Positions 50,985-58,767 of a stretch of 64,000 nucleotides of DNA are shown here, in pieces (positions within the stretch are counted from its first letter, which is position 1; the number at the start of each line of letters is the position of its first letter). Below the pieces are notes generated by a model. The model searched no databases. It was not told the DNA's origin and saw nothing but the letters and a program-made list of their open reading frames with translations. This DNA is from Sphingomonas guangdongensis (GTDB lineage: Bacteria > Pseudomonadota > Alphaproteobacteria > Sphingomonadales > Sphingomonadaceae): the NCBI RefSeq assembly GCF_900199185.1, contig NZ_OBMI01000001.1, positions 620,001 to 684,000 on the forward strand, read 5' to 3'. Made by a program: the position numbers and the translations under genes.

Positions 50985-53576
50985 TCAGTCGAGGCTCTTG
51001 GACGCCTGCTCGAACATGTCCTTCGACAGCCCCGGCACCGCCAGCAGGCGCTCGAGCTCGGCGCGCATCAGGGCGGCGCGCGCCGGATCGAAGCGCTTCC
51101 ACCGGCCGAGCGGGGGGAGCAGCTTGGCCGCGGTCTGCGGGTTGAGCTTGTCGAGGGCCAGCAGCTGGTCGGCGAGGAAGCGGTAACCGCGACCCGACCG
51201 TTCGTGGAACGCGCGCTGGTTGACCGAGAACGCGCCGACCAGGGCGCGCGCGCGGTTCGGATTGGCGAGCGTGAAGTCGCGGTGCCGTGCCAGCTCCGCG
51301 ACCGTGTCGGCGGTGTCGTCACGCTGCGACAGCGCCTGCACCTGAAACCACTTGTCGAGCACCAGCGGATTGTCGGAATAGCGATTGTAGAAGATGTCGA
51401 GCGCGGCGACGCGTTCGTCGGATGTGCCGCCCGCGAGCGTGACCAGCGCGCCCTGGCGATCGGTCATGTTGTCGGCCCGCTCGAACTGACGAAAGGCGAG
51501 CGCGGCGGCATCGTTCGCGCCACTCGCCGCGATGTAGCCAAGCGCAACGCTGCGCAGCCGCCGGTCGCCCTTCGCAGCCGGGCTGTACTCGAAGCGGTTC
51601 GCCTCCGTCGCGTCGTAGGCGGCGCGCCACTCGCGCTCGAGCGCGGTGCCGAGCTCGGCGCGCAACGCCTCGCGCGCACGGAAGATCGCATCCGGATCGA
51701 CCTGCGCCAGCTGGTCGCCGATGAAGCTCTCCGACGGCAGCAGCACCGCTTCCGCGACAAAGGCGTGATCGAGCGCCGCATCGCGAAGGGTGTTGCCGAC
51801 CGCCTCCACCACCGCGCGGTGGTCCGCCCGGCCGGTCGCGACCGAGAGCACCAGCGTGTCGAGCATCAGCTGCTGCATCGCCTCGTACCGGGCGAACGGA
51901 TCGTCGTCGTGCGCCGACAGAAAGGCAAGATCTGCGGGGGTGCGCGCGGCGTCGATGATGACCGGCGCGGAGAAGCCGCGGTTGATCGACAGCACCGGCC
52001 GCTCGGCAAGGCCGTCGAAGGTGACCTCCGCCGCCGGGTCGGTCAGGGTGACGAGCTGCTCCTCCGTGAGCGCGCGACCGGTCTCGCCGCCGAACAGCTT
52101 CAGCCTCAGTGGGAGCACCATCGGCTCCTTGTGCGGCTGCCCCGGGGTTGGCGGCACAGCCTGCGCAAGCGAGAGCTGGGCGCGCGCGGAGCCCGGCTCG
52201 TGGCGGAGCTGCGCCGTGACGCGCGGGGTGCCGGCCTGCGTGTACCAGCGGCGGAACTGGGCAAGGTCGATGTCGCCCGCTTCCTCCATGCAGGACACGA
52301 AGTCCTCGACGGTCGCCGCCGTGCCATCGAAGCGCTGGAAGTACAGGTCGCTGCCGGCGCGAAAGCGCTGGGGGCCGAGCAGCGTCGCCATCATCCGGAT
52401 GACCTCCGCCCCCTTGTTGTAGATGGTGGCGGTGTAGAAGTTGCTGATCTCGATATACTCGTCCGGGCGGACCGGGTGCGCGAGCGGCCCCGCATCCTCC
52501 GGGAACTGCGCGGCGCGCAGGCCCCGCACGTCCTCGATCCGCTTGACGGCGGCACTGCCCTGGTCGGCGGAGAAGCCCTGGTCGCGGAAGACGGTGAAGC
52601 CTTCCTTCAGCGAGAGCTGGAACCAGTCGCGGCAGGTGACGCGGTTGCCCGACCAATTATGGAAATACTCGTGCGCGACGACGGCGGCGATCCCGTCATA
52701 GTCGTAGTCGGTCGCGGTATCGGGATCGGCCAAGATGTAGCGGCTGTTGAAAATGTTCAGCCCCTTGTTCTCCATCGCCCCGAAATTGAAGTCGTCGACC
52801 GCGACGATGTTGAACACGTCTAGGTCGTACTCGCGTCCGTAGACGTCCTCGTCCCACTTCATCGACGTCTTGAGCGCGTGCAGCGCGTGATCGGTCTTGG
52901 CCAGGTCGGCCGCGCGAACCCAGATGCCGAGCTCCACCTCCCGGCCGGACCGCGTGACGAAGGTGTCGCGATTCGCCTGGAGGTCGCCCGCGACGAGCGC
53001 GAAGAGGTAGCAGGGCTTCGGAAACGGATCGTTCCACTCCGCCCAATGGCGGCCGTCGTCGAGCAGGCCCGCGGCAACCGGGTCACCGTTGGCGAGCAGC
53101 ACGGGAAAGCGCTCGGCATCCGCGGCCATGCGGACGTGGTAGCGGCTGAGCACATCCGGCCGATCGGGGAAGAAGGTGATGCGGCGGAACCCTTGCGCCT
53201 CGCACTGGGTGCAGAGCAGCCCAGAGCTTGCGTACAGCCCCATCAGCTGGGTGTTGCGCTCCGGCGCGATCACGACCTCGGTCTCCACGAGGTGGGTGTC
53301 GCCGGACAGCTGCACCACTAGGTCGCCGTCCTGCAGGTGCCAGTCGGCATTCGCGCCGTCGACCCGCACGGCAAGCGGCTCCAGCCCGTCGCCGTCGAGC
53401 ACCAGCGCGCGGGCGTGGGTGCCGTTGCGCGCCACTTCCAATGTCGCGCGCACCCGCGTGGCGGCGGGATCGAGATCGACGTCGAGCGTGATCGTCGGCA
53501 CCAGCCAGTCGGGCACCTGATAGTCGGCACGGCGGATGATTGGGGGTGGTGCGGCGTTGGTGGCGAGGACGTCCAT
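50985..53576 (-). CDS. pepN: Aminopeptidase N
   Basis: This 863-residue zinc M1 aminopeptidase removes N-terminal residues. The exopeptidase motif is FGAMENKGLNIF near residue 260, and the zinc site VVAHEYFHNWSGNRVTCRDWFQLSLKEG (HExxH plus a Glu 18 residues on) is near 295. A conserved N-terminal beta domain and a C-terminal helical domain of the PepN type follow. There is no signal peptide, so it is cytosolic. The length matches E. coli PepN (870). Confidence 0.97.
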   Translation of the reverse strand: MDVLATNAAPPPIIRRADYQVPDWLVPTITLDVDLDPAATRVRATLEVARNGTHARALVLDGDGLEPLAVRVDGANADWHLQDGDLVVQLSGDTHLVETEVVIAPERNTQLMGLYASSGLLCTQCEAQGFRRITFFPDRPDVLSRYHVRMAADAERFPVLLANGDPVAAGLLDDGRHWAEWNDPFPKPCYLFALVAGDLQANRDTFVTRSGREVELGIWVRAADLAKTDHALHALKTSMKWDEDVYGREYDLDVFNIVAVDDFNFGAMENKGLNIFNSRYILADPDTATDYDYDGIAAVVAHEYFHNWSGNRVTCRDWFQLSLKEGFTVFRDQGFSADQGSAAVKRIEDVRGLRAAQFPEDAGPLAHPVRPDEYIEISNFYTATIYNKGAEVIRMMATLLGPQRFRAGSDLYFQRFDGTAATVEDFVSCMEEAGDIDLAQFRRWYTQAGTPRVTAQLRHEPGSARAQLSLAQAVPPTPGQPHKEPMVLPLRLKLFGGETGRALTEEQLVTLTDPAAEVTFDGLAERPVLSINRGFSAPVIIDAARTPADLAFLSAHDDDPFARYEAMQQLMLDTLVLSVATGRADHRAVVEAVGNTLRDAALDHAFVAEAVLLPSESFIGDQLAQVDPDAIFRAREALRAELGTALEREWRAAYDATEANRFEYSPAAKGDRRLRSVALGYIAASGANDAAALAFRQFERADNMTDRQGALVTLAGGTSDERVAALDIFYNRYSDNPLVLDKWFQVQALSQRDDTADTVAELARHRDFTLANPNRARALVGAFSVNQRAFHERSGRGYRFLADQLLALDKLNPQTAAKLLPPLGRWKRFDPARAALMRAELERLLAVPGLSKDMFEQASKSLD

Positions 53577-53685
53577 GATGCCGTCCGTATACCCTGTGCG
53601 GCACTTGGGCGACTAGCGAATTGCATCGCCGCGGACCGGCCTGCTAGCGAGCCTCCATCACGCTGATTTCCTTGAGGGACCTGAT

Positions 53686-55371
53686 TTGACCAGCATCCGG
53701 CTCGCCGCGTCGACGGCGCTCATGCTCCTTGCCCCCGCCGCCGCCGCCGCGCAGCAGCAGACGACCGCGCCGGCGGTCACCACCGCGACCAATCCGGAGC
53801 GCAACGCGCGCCTGAACGCCGAGCTGTCGCCTGCCGAGGCCGCGATGAAGGCGCACGTCATGTTCCTCGCGTCCGATGCTATGAAGGGCCGCGACGCCGG
53901 CAGCCCCGAGTACGACATCGCCGCGCAGTATGTCGCCTCGCAGTTCTACGCCGCCGGTCTTCGTCCTGGCGGCGACAACGGCAGCTACCTGCAGCAGGTG
54001 CCGCTGATCACCGTCAAGGCAAAGGATCAGGGGCGCTTTACCTGGACGCCGGCGGGCGGCGCGGCGACGCCGCTCGTCTTCTGCTCCGATTACGTGCCCG
54101 GCACCAATCCGGCAAAGGCCGCGACCAGCGTCAGCGCGGGCGTGGTGTTCGCCGGCTACGGCATCGTTGAGCCGACGATCAAGCGCGACGATTACGCGGG
54201 CGTCGACGTGCGCGGCAAGATCGTGCTGCTGTTCGCGGGCGCGCCCAAGAGCTTCCACCCTGAACTGCGCGCGCACTTCGGCAGCGCAGCCAGCAAGCGC
54301 CAGATCGCGGAAGCGAAAGGCGCGGCGGGCGTGATCCTGATCGAGGGTCCGGCGAGCGCACGGGCCGGCGGGTTCAAGCGGCTGGCCGAGGGCTATGACC
54401 GTCCGCGCGTCACCTGGACGACGAAGGCGGGCAGCGGCTTCGACCCCAGCCCGCGCGCGCCCGCGCTCGGGGCGGTCAGCCAGGCGTTTGCCGCCCGGCT
54501 GTTCGGCGCGCGCTGGGCGGCAATCGCCAAGGGCGCGGAGTCGGACGAGACCCGCTTCAAGGCCGTCGCGATCCCCGGCACCATGACCGCCGCGATCAAC
54601 ACCGAGTGGACGCCGCTTCCCTCCTCCAACGTGGTCGGGGTGCTGCCGGGCAGCGACCCGAAGCTGCGGAACGAATATGTCGTGCTCTCCGCGCACCTCG
54701 ACCACGTCGGGGTCGGCACCGCGGTGAACGGCGACGCGATCTACAACGGGGCGGAGGACAATGCGGTCGGCATCGCCTCGCTGATCGAGGAGGCGAAGAA
54801 GTTCAAGGCGAGCGGCCAGGCGCCCAAGCGCTCGATCCTGTTCGTCGCGGTGACCGCGGAGGAGAAGGGGTTGGTCGGCGCCGAGTATTTCGCCAACAAT
54901 CCCACCGTGCCGAAGGGCGCGATGGTCGCCAACGTCAACCTCGACATGCCGATCATCACCTACAAGTTCGAGGACGTGATCGCGTTCGGCGCGGAACGCT
55001 CGACGCTCGGGTCGATCGTCAAGCGCGCGGCGGCAAACATCGGCGTCGGCTTCGGCCCCGATCCGATGCCCGATCAGGGGCTGTTCGTCCGCTCCGACCA
55101 CTACCGCTTCGTCCAGCAGGGCGTGCCGAGCGTGTTCCTGTGGCCGGGCCAGGCCGGGCCGGGCAAGGCCGCGGTCGAGGACTTCTTCAAGAACCACTAC
55201 CACAAACCGTCGGACGAAGCGTGGCAGCCGGCGCTCGACTGGAGCCAGGGCGTCCGCTTCATCGACGTGAACTACGCGATCGCGCGCGAGATCGCCGATG
55301 GCGCGGAACGGCCGCGCTGGAACAAGGGCGACTTTTTCGGGACGCTGTACGGCGGGTTCGGGGCGAAGTGA
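53686..55371 (+). CDS. Secreted M28 family zinc peptidase
   Basis: This 561-residue protein has a signal peptide (SIRLAASTALMLLAPAAAAAQ) after a TTG start at 53686, preceded by GAGGGA. A protease-associated domain lies at about 150-290 and the M28 core at about 300-540. Zinc ligands are visible: VLSAHLDHVGVG, GAEDNAVGIASL, VTAEEKGLVGAEYF and DHYRFVQQGVPSVFLW with the following HYHKPSDE. It is probably a periplasmic aminopeptidase. It is divergent from pepN, separated by 109 bp. Confidence 0.93.
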   Translation: MTSIRLAASTALMLLAPAAAAAQQQTTAPAVTTATNPERNARLNAELSPAEAAMKAHVMFLASDAMKGRDAGSPEYDIAAQYVASQFYAAGLRPGGDNGSYLQQVPLITVKAKDQGRFTWTPAGGAATPLVFCSDYVPGTNPAKAATSVSAGVVFAGYGIVEPTIKRDDYAGVDVRGKIVLLFAGAPKSFHPELRAHFGSAASKRQIAEAKGAAGVILIEGPASARAGGFKRLAEGYDRPRVTWTTKAGSGFDPSPRAPALGAVSQAFAARLFGARWAAIAKGAESDETRFKAVAIPGTMTAAINTEWTPLPSSNVVGVLPGSDPKLRNEYVVLSAHLDHVGVGTAVNGDAIYNGAEDNAVGIASLIEEAKKFKASGQAPKRSILFVAVTAEEKGLVGAEYFANNPTVPKGAMVANVNLDMPIITYKFEDVIAFGAERSTLGSIVKRAAANIGVGFGPDPMPDQGLFVRSDHYRFVQQGVPSVFLWPGQAGPGKAAVEDFFKNHYHKPSDEAWQPALDWSQGVRFIDVNYAIAREIADGAERPRWNKGDFFGTLYGGFGAK

Positions 55372-55384
55372 GGTGAAACAAGCC

Positions 55385-55401
55385 CCTCCCTTGCAGGGAG
55401 G
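55385..55401 (+). repeat. Solitary arm of the CTCCC/GGGAGG repeat family
   Basis: CCTCCC-TTGCA-GGGAGG forms a 6-bp stem-loop in the 37-bp gap between the M28 peptidase and the dehydrogenase genes. Its wording matches the arms at 14958-15082 and 26137-26239, but no partner arm is near. Confidence 0.5.
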
Positions 55402-55408
55402 AAAGTAG

Positions 55409-56227
55409 GTGCACCTCCTGATCTTCGGCCTGGGCTACGCCGCGTCCGCGATCGCCCGGCAGTTCGCCGCGGCCGGCTGGACGATCGAGAGCACCGGCCG
55501 TGCGGGCACGTTGGCCTTTGACGATGACGCAGCCGTGCGGGCCGCGGTCGGCCGGGCGTCGAACATCCTGTCCTCCGTCCCGCCAGCCGACGACCGCGAC
55601 CCGGTGCTCGACCGCTACGGCGACGTGCTGGGCGGGCGCTGGCTCGGTTACCTGTCCTCGACCGGCGTCTACGGCGATGCGGGCGGCGCGTGGGTGGACG
55701 AGACCGCGCCCATCCGCGGCCGCCGCGCGGGGCGCAACGCCGCCGACGCGGCGTGGCTCGCGCGGGGCGCGCGGGTACTGCGACTGCCCGGCATCTACGG
55801 CCACGGCCGCTCGCCGCTCGACCGGGTGGCTGCAGGTACCGCCCACCGTACCGGGCTCCGCGATCAGGTGTTCAGCCGCGTCCACGTCGACGACATCGCG
55901 CACGGCGTCGCAGCCGCGATCGACGGACCGGCGGGCGCGTTCAATCTAGCGGACGACCTGCCTGCGTCGCAGGACGATGTGGTCGACTATGCCGCCGCGC
56001 TGCTCGGCGTGCCACCGCCGCCGATCGTCGCCCTCGACACGCTCAGCCCGGCGGCGCAAGCGTTCTACGGGGAGAACCGGCGCGTCTCGAACCGCAAGGC
56101 GGCGCGCGTGCTCGGCTGGCGGCCGCGCTACCCCGACTACCGGTTCGGCCTGCGCGCGGTGAGCGCGGTCACCAGCCCGCCGATCACCAGCAGTGCGCCC
56201 GCCGCCGCGAGCGGCGACCAGCGATAG
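55409..56227 (+). CDS. NAD-dependent epimerase/dehydratase-like SDR (YeeZ-like)
   Basis: This 272-residue extended SDR has the nucleotide-binding LLIFGLGYAASAIARQFA (GxGxxA) at the start and the YLSSTGVYGDAGGAWVDE stretch of YeeZ-like proteins. The usual catalytic YxxxK is replaced by the RRAGRNAADAAWL region. It starts with GTG at 55409. The family-like body ends near YRFGLRA; the remaining residues (VSAVTSPPITSSAPAAASGD...) come from reading into the antisense of the convergent gene, a 91-bp overlap. Substrate unknown. Confidence 0.86.
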   Translation: MHLLIFGLGYAASAIARQFAAAGWTIESTGRAGTLAFDDDAAVRAAVGRASNILSSVPPADDRDPVLDRYGDVLGGRWLGYLSSTGVYGDAGGAWVDETAPIRGRRAGRNAADAAWLARGARVLRLPGIYGHGRSPLDRVAAGTAHRTGLRDQVFSRVHVDDIAHGVAAAIDGPAGAFNLADDLPASQDDVVDYAAALLGVPPPPIVALDTLSPAAQAFYGENRRVSNRKAARVLGWRPRYPDYRFGLRAVSAVTSPPITSSAPAAASGDQR

Positions 56228-57054
56228 CCCTCGAACAGCGTTGAGAGCAGCATCGCGATCACCGGCACCAGCACGCTGGAATAGGCGGCCTTGGCCGGAC
56301 CGACCACGCGGATGATCCCGAAGTAGAGCGGAAAGGCGATCGCCGACGCCGCCACCCCCAGGTACACGACGCCCAGCCAGTAGGACGGGCGCGGATCGAA
56401 CACCGGCGGGCCGACCGTCGCCCAGGCGTACAGCGCGTCGAACAGCGCGCCGAGCAGCATCGCGACGCCGATGGTCGGGATCATCGGGAAGCGCCGGGCA
56501 AGCGCGGTCCCCTGCATCACGTTCGCGCAGGAGGCGGAGAGCACCCCCGCGCCGGTCAGCGCGAGCCCGGCGAGCAGCGCGGCGGTATTGCCCGGGTCCG
56601 CGCGTACCTCGTGCAGGAACAGCAGCGCGACGCCACACACCGCGATTGCCGATCCAACCAGCAGCTGCGTGCCGAGCCGCTGGCCGAGGAAGAGCCGGCC
56701 GAGCAGCGCGTTCGGCACCAGCAGCAGCGCGAACACGACCGCGACCAGGCCGGATGTGATGTACTGCTCCGCCCGGTAAACGAAGTTGAAGTTGCAGACG
56801 AACTGCAGCATTCCGAGCGCGGCTGCGAACGCCCATCCGCTCGCGTCGAGCCGCGCGCGCTCGCCCCGCCACGCCGCATAGCCGAGCATCGCCGCGCCAC
56901 CGACCGCGAAGCGGTAGCTGACCGACCAGCTCGGCGGCACGACGCCCAGTTGCCCGGTGATCACCAGCCAGGTCGATCCCCAGATCAGCGTGACGATCGC
57001 AAACGGGATAAGGATGCCCGCGCGCGTCGCCTGCGGGCGATCGGCGGCGTTCAC
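56137..57054 (-). CDS. EamA/DMT-family transporter
   Basis: This 305-residue inner-membrane protein has ten hydrophobic segments in two EamA repeats. The first repeat begins IPFAIVTLIWGSTWLVI and contains GQRLGTQLLVGSAIAVCGV; the second contains VYLGVAASAIAFPLYFGII and ends AAGALLVIGGLVTAL. GTG at 57054 overlaps the stop of the threonine-aldolase-like gene. The family exports amino acids or other metabolites, so coupling with an amino-acid lyase may be meaningful. Confidence 0.92.
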   Translation of the reverse strand: MNAADRPQATRAGILIPFAIVTLIWGSTWLVITGQLGVVPPSWSVSYRFAVGGAAMLGYAAWRGERARLDASGWAFAAALGMLQFVCNFNFVYRAEQYITSGLVAVVFALLLVPNALLGRLFLGQRLGTQLLVGSAIAVCGVALLFLHEVRADPGNTAALLAGLALTGAGVLSASCANVMQGTALARRFPMIPTIGVAMLLGALFDALYAWATVGPPVFDPRPSYWLGVVYLGVAASAIAFPLYFGIIRVVGPAKAAYSSVLVPVIAMLLSTLFEGYRWSPLAAAGALLVIGGLVTALTARRPNR

Positions 57055-58052
57055 AAGGCGCGGATCGCGTCGGCGAGCGGCCGGATGTCGGCGGCGGTCT
57101 GGTTCCAGGAGATCACCAGCCGCGCCTCGCCCACGCCCCAGTCGTAGAAATCGAACCCGGCACCGCGCAGCCGCGCCGCCTCGCCCGCCGTCAGCCGCAG
57201 GAACACCTCGTTCGCCTGCACGGCATGGACCAGCCGCGTACCCGCCGCCTCGGCGAGCAGCCGTGCACCGGCGTTGGCCGCGCGGCCGTTCGCCAGCCAC
57301 AGATCCGAGTCCAGCATCGCCAGGATCTGCGCGGCGAGGTAGCGCCCCTTGGACTGGAGGTGTCCGGCGCGCTTGCGCCGCCGAAGGCTCGCCGCGGCGA
57401 GCTCCGGCCGGAAGAACACCAGTGCCTCCGCGTTCATGCCGCCGTTCTTGACGAAGCCGAACGACAGCGCGTCCACCCCTGCCCGCCACGTCACGTCCGC
57501 CGGGTGGCAGCCGAGCGCCGCGACAGCGTTGGCGAAGCGCGCGCCATCCATGTGGAGCCCGAGGCCGCGCGCGCGGGCAAGCTCCCCAATGGCCGCGACC
57601 TCGTCGGGTGTATAGATCAGCCCGTACTCGGTCGCGTTGGTGATCGAGACCGCATGCGCGGGCACCTGATGCACGTCGCCGCGTATGCCGGCGAGCACAC
57701 CCGCGATCCCGGCGGGCGTCAGCTTGGCGCCGTCGCCCTCGGCCAGCAGCAGCTTGGCGCCGTGCGTGTAGAACTCCGGCGCTCCCGCCTCGTCGACCTG
57801 GATGTGCGCCTCGCGGTGGCAGATCACGCCGCCGTAGGGCGGGCAGAGTGCCGCCAGCGCCAGGCAGTTGGCGGCGGTACCCGTCGGCACCCACAGCACG
57901 CGGCACTCGGTCTCGAACAGCTCGGCGAAGCGCCGGTCCAGCGCCGCGCTCCAGCGATCGCCGTCATAGGCGGTGTCGAGCGTATTCGCCGCCGCGAGCG
58001 CGTCCAGGACGGCGGGGTGGACGGGGGCGGCGTTGTCGGAGAAGAAGCGCAT
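57051..58052 (-). CDS. Threonine aldolase / beta-eliminating lyase family PLP enzyme
   Basis: This 333-residue fold type I PLP enzyme has the start MRFFSDNAAPVHPAVLDALAA, the cofactor segment RVLWVPTGTAANCLAL, the aspartate in GLHMDGARFANAVAALG and the PLP lysine in LSFGFVKNGGMNAEA. It is predicted to cleave threonine or allo-threonine to glycine and acetaldehyde, though the subfamily also contains related lyases. ATG at 58052 is preferred over the longer frame. It is co-transcribed with the EamA exporter. Confidence 0.9.
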   Translation of the reverse strand: MRFFSDNAAPVHPAVLDALAAANTLDTAYDGDRWSAALDRRFAELFETECRVLWVPTGTAANCLALAALCPPYGGVICHREAHIQVDEAGAPEFYTHGAKLLLAEGDGAKLTPAGIAGVLAGIRGDVHQVPAHAVSITNATEYGLIYTPDEVAAIGELARARGLGLHMDGARFANAVAALGCHPADVTWRAGVDALSFGFVKNGGMNAEALVFFRPELAAASLRRRKRAGHLQSKGRYLAAQILAMLDSDLWLANGRAANAGARLLAEAAGTRLVHAVQANEVFLRLTAGEAARLRGAGFDFYDWGVGEARLVISWNQTAADIRPLADAIRAL

Positions 58053-58142
58053 GGCCGCCGAGTGGCGGGCGGGCGGCGGGGCGTCAACACTCGCGCGTTG
58101 CCCGGCGGTGCGGCACAAAGCGCCTAACACCGATCAACCATG

Positions 58143-58168
58143 GCAACAAAGGCTTACAAACACTCGTT
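58143..58168 (+). promoter_or_regulatory. EcfG-like promoter (GCAAC-N17-CGTT)
   Basis: GCAAC at 58143-58147 and CGTT at 58165-58168 are 17 bases apart; one base of the -35 element differs from GGAAC. It lies 42 bp before the DUF4142 start codon. Confidence 0.4.
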
Positions 58169-58209
58169 TCCCGGCGCGCGTCAACTTTGGCGAACCGGAG
58201 GAAGTCGTG

Positions 58210-58722
58210 ATGAACAGACGGGAAGTCGGCCTGTCGCTGCTCGGCGGCGCAGTGGCCATGGGTGCATCAACCGCCGCGCTCGCCCAGGCGGCGCGCGAGC
58301 CGATGTGTGCCGCCGAGCGCGAGCACGCGACCAACACGCTGAAGATCGGCGGTCTCGCGCTTCGCTCGAGCCAGCTTGCGCAGACCAAGGCGAGCGGCGC
58401 CAAGGTGAAGGAGTTCGCCGGCTTCGAGGTCGCGGAGCAGACCACGATCGCGCAGATCCTGCGCGAGTCGTCGGGCATGAACCCACCCCCGCCCGACGCG
58501 GAGGAGCGCGCGGCCATGGCGCGTCTCACGGCGGCTAACGGCTCCGCCTTCGATGCCGCCTATGTCGCCGCGCAGATCGACGGCCATCAGAAGCTGCTGG
58601 CGGTGCAGGAGCGCTACCTGTCCGCCGGCCGCCAGCCGCACATGCGCCACGTCGCGATGCTCGCCCGTGGGCAGATCAAGGAGCACCTCCAGCTGCTCGA
58701 GGACCTGCGCGGCAACGCCTGA
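58210..58722 (+). CDS. DUF4142 secreted protein
   Basis: This 170-residue protein has a signal peptide (MNRREVGLSLLGGAVAMGASTAALA). The mature part is the ferritin-like, helical DUF4142 domain (LRSSQLAQTKASGAKVKEFA; YVAAQIDGHQKLLAVQERYL; HVAMLARGQIKEHLQLLED). GGAGGAAG lies 8 bases before the ATG. Members are often periplasmic or outer-membrane stress proteins of unknown function. A candidate EcfG-like promoter is upstream. Confidence 0.9.
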   Translation: MNRREVGLSLLGGAVAMGASTAALAQAAREPMCAAEREHATNTLKIGGLALRSSQLAQTKASGAKVKEFAGFEVAEQTTIAQILRESSGMNPPPPDAEERAAMARLTAANGSAFDAAYVAAQIDGHQKLLAVQERYLSAGRQPHMRHVAMLARGQIKEHLQLLEDLRGNA

Positions 58723-58728
58723 ACGACC

Positions 58729-58767
58729 GCATCGCCGCCCGGGCCCGAACGGCCGGGGCGGCGATGC
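58729..58767. terminator. Strong bidirectional terminator hairpin
   Basis: GCATCGCCGCCC and GGGCGGCGATGC form a perfect 12-bp stem, with an inner GGCC/GGCC pair. It fills the 45-bp gap between the convergent DUF4142 and GH31 genes and abuts the GH31 stop codon. Confidence 0.75.

Noticed and set aside
51204..52823. 539-codon open frame on the plus strand
   Set aside because: It is antisense to pepN, which has intact GAMEN and HExxH motifs.
53644..55203. 519-codon open frame on the minus strand
   Set aside because: It is antisense to the M28 peptidase, whose zinc ligands are readable.
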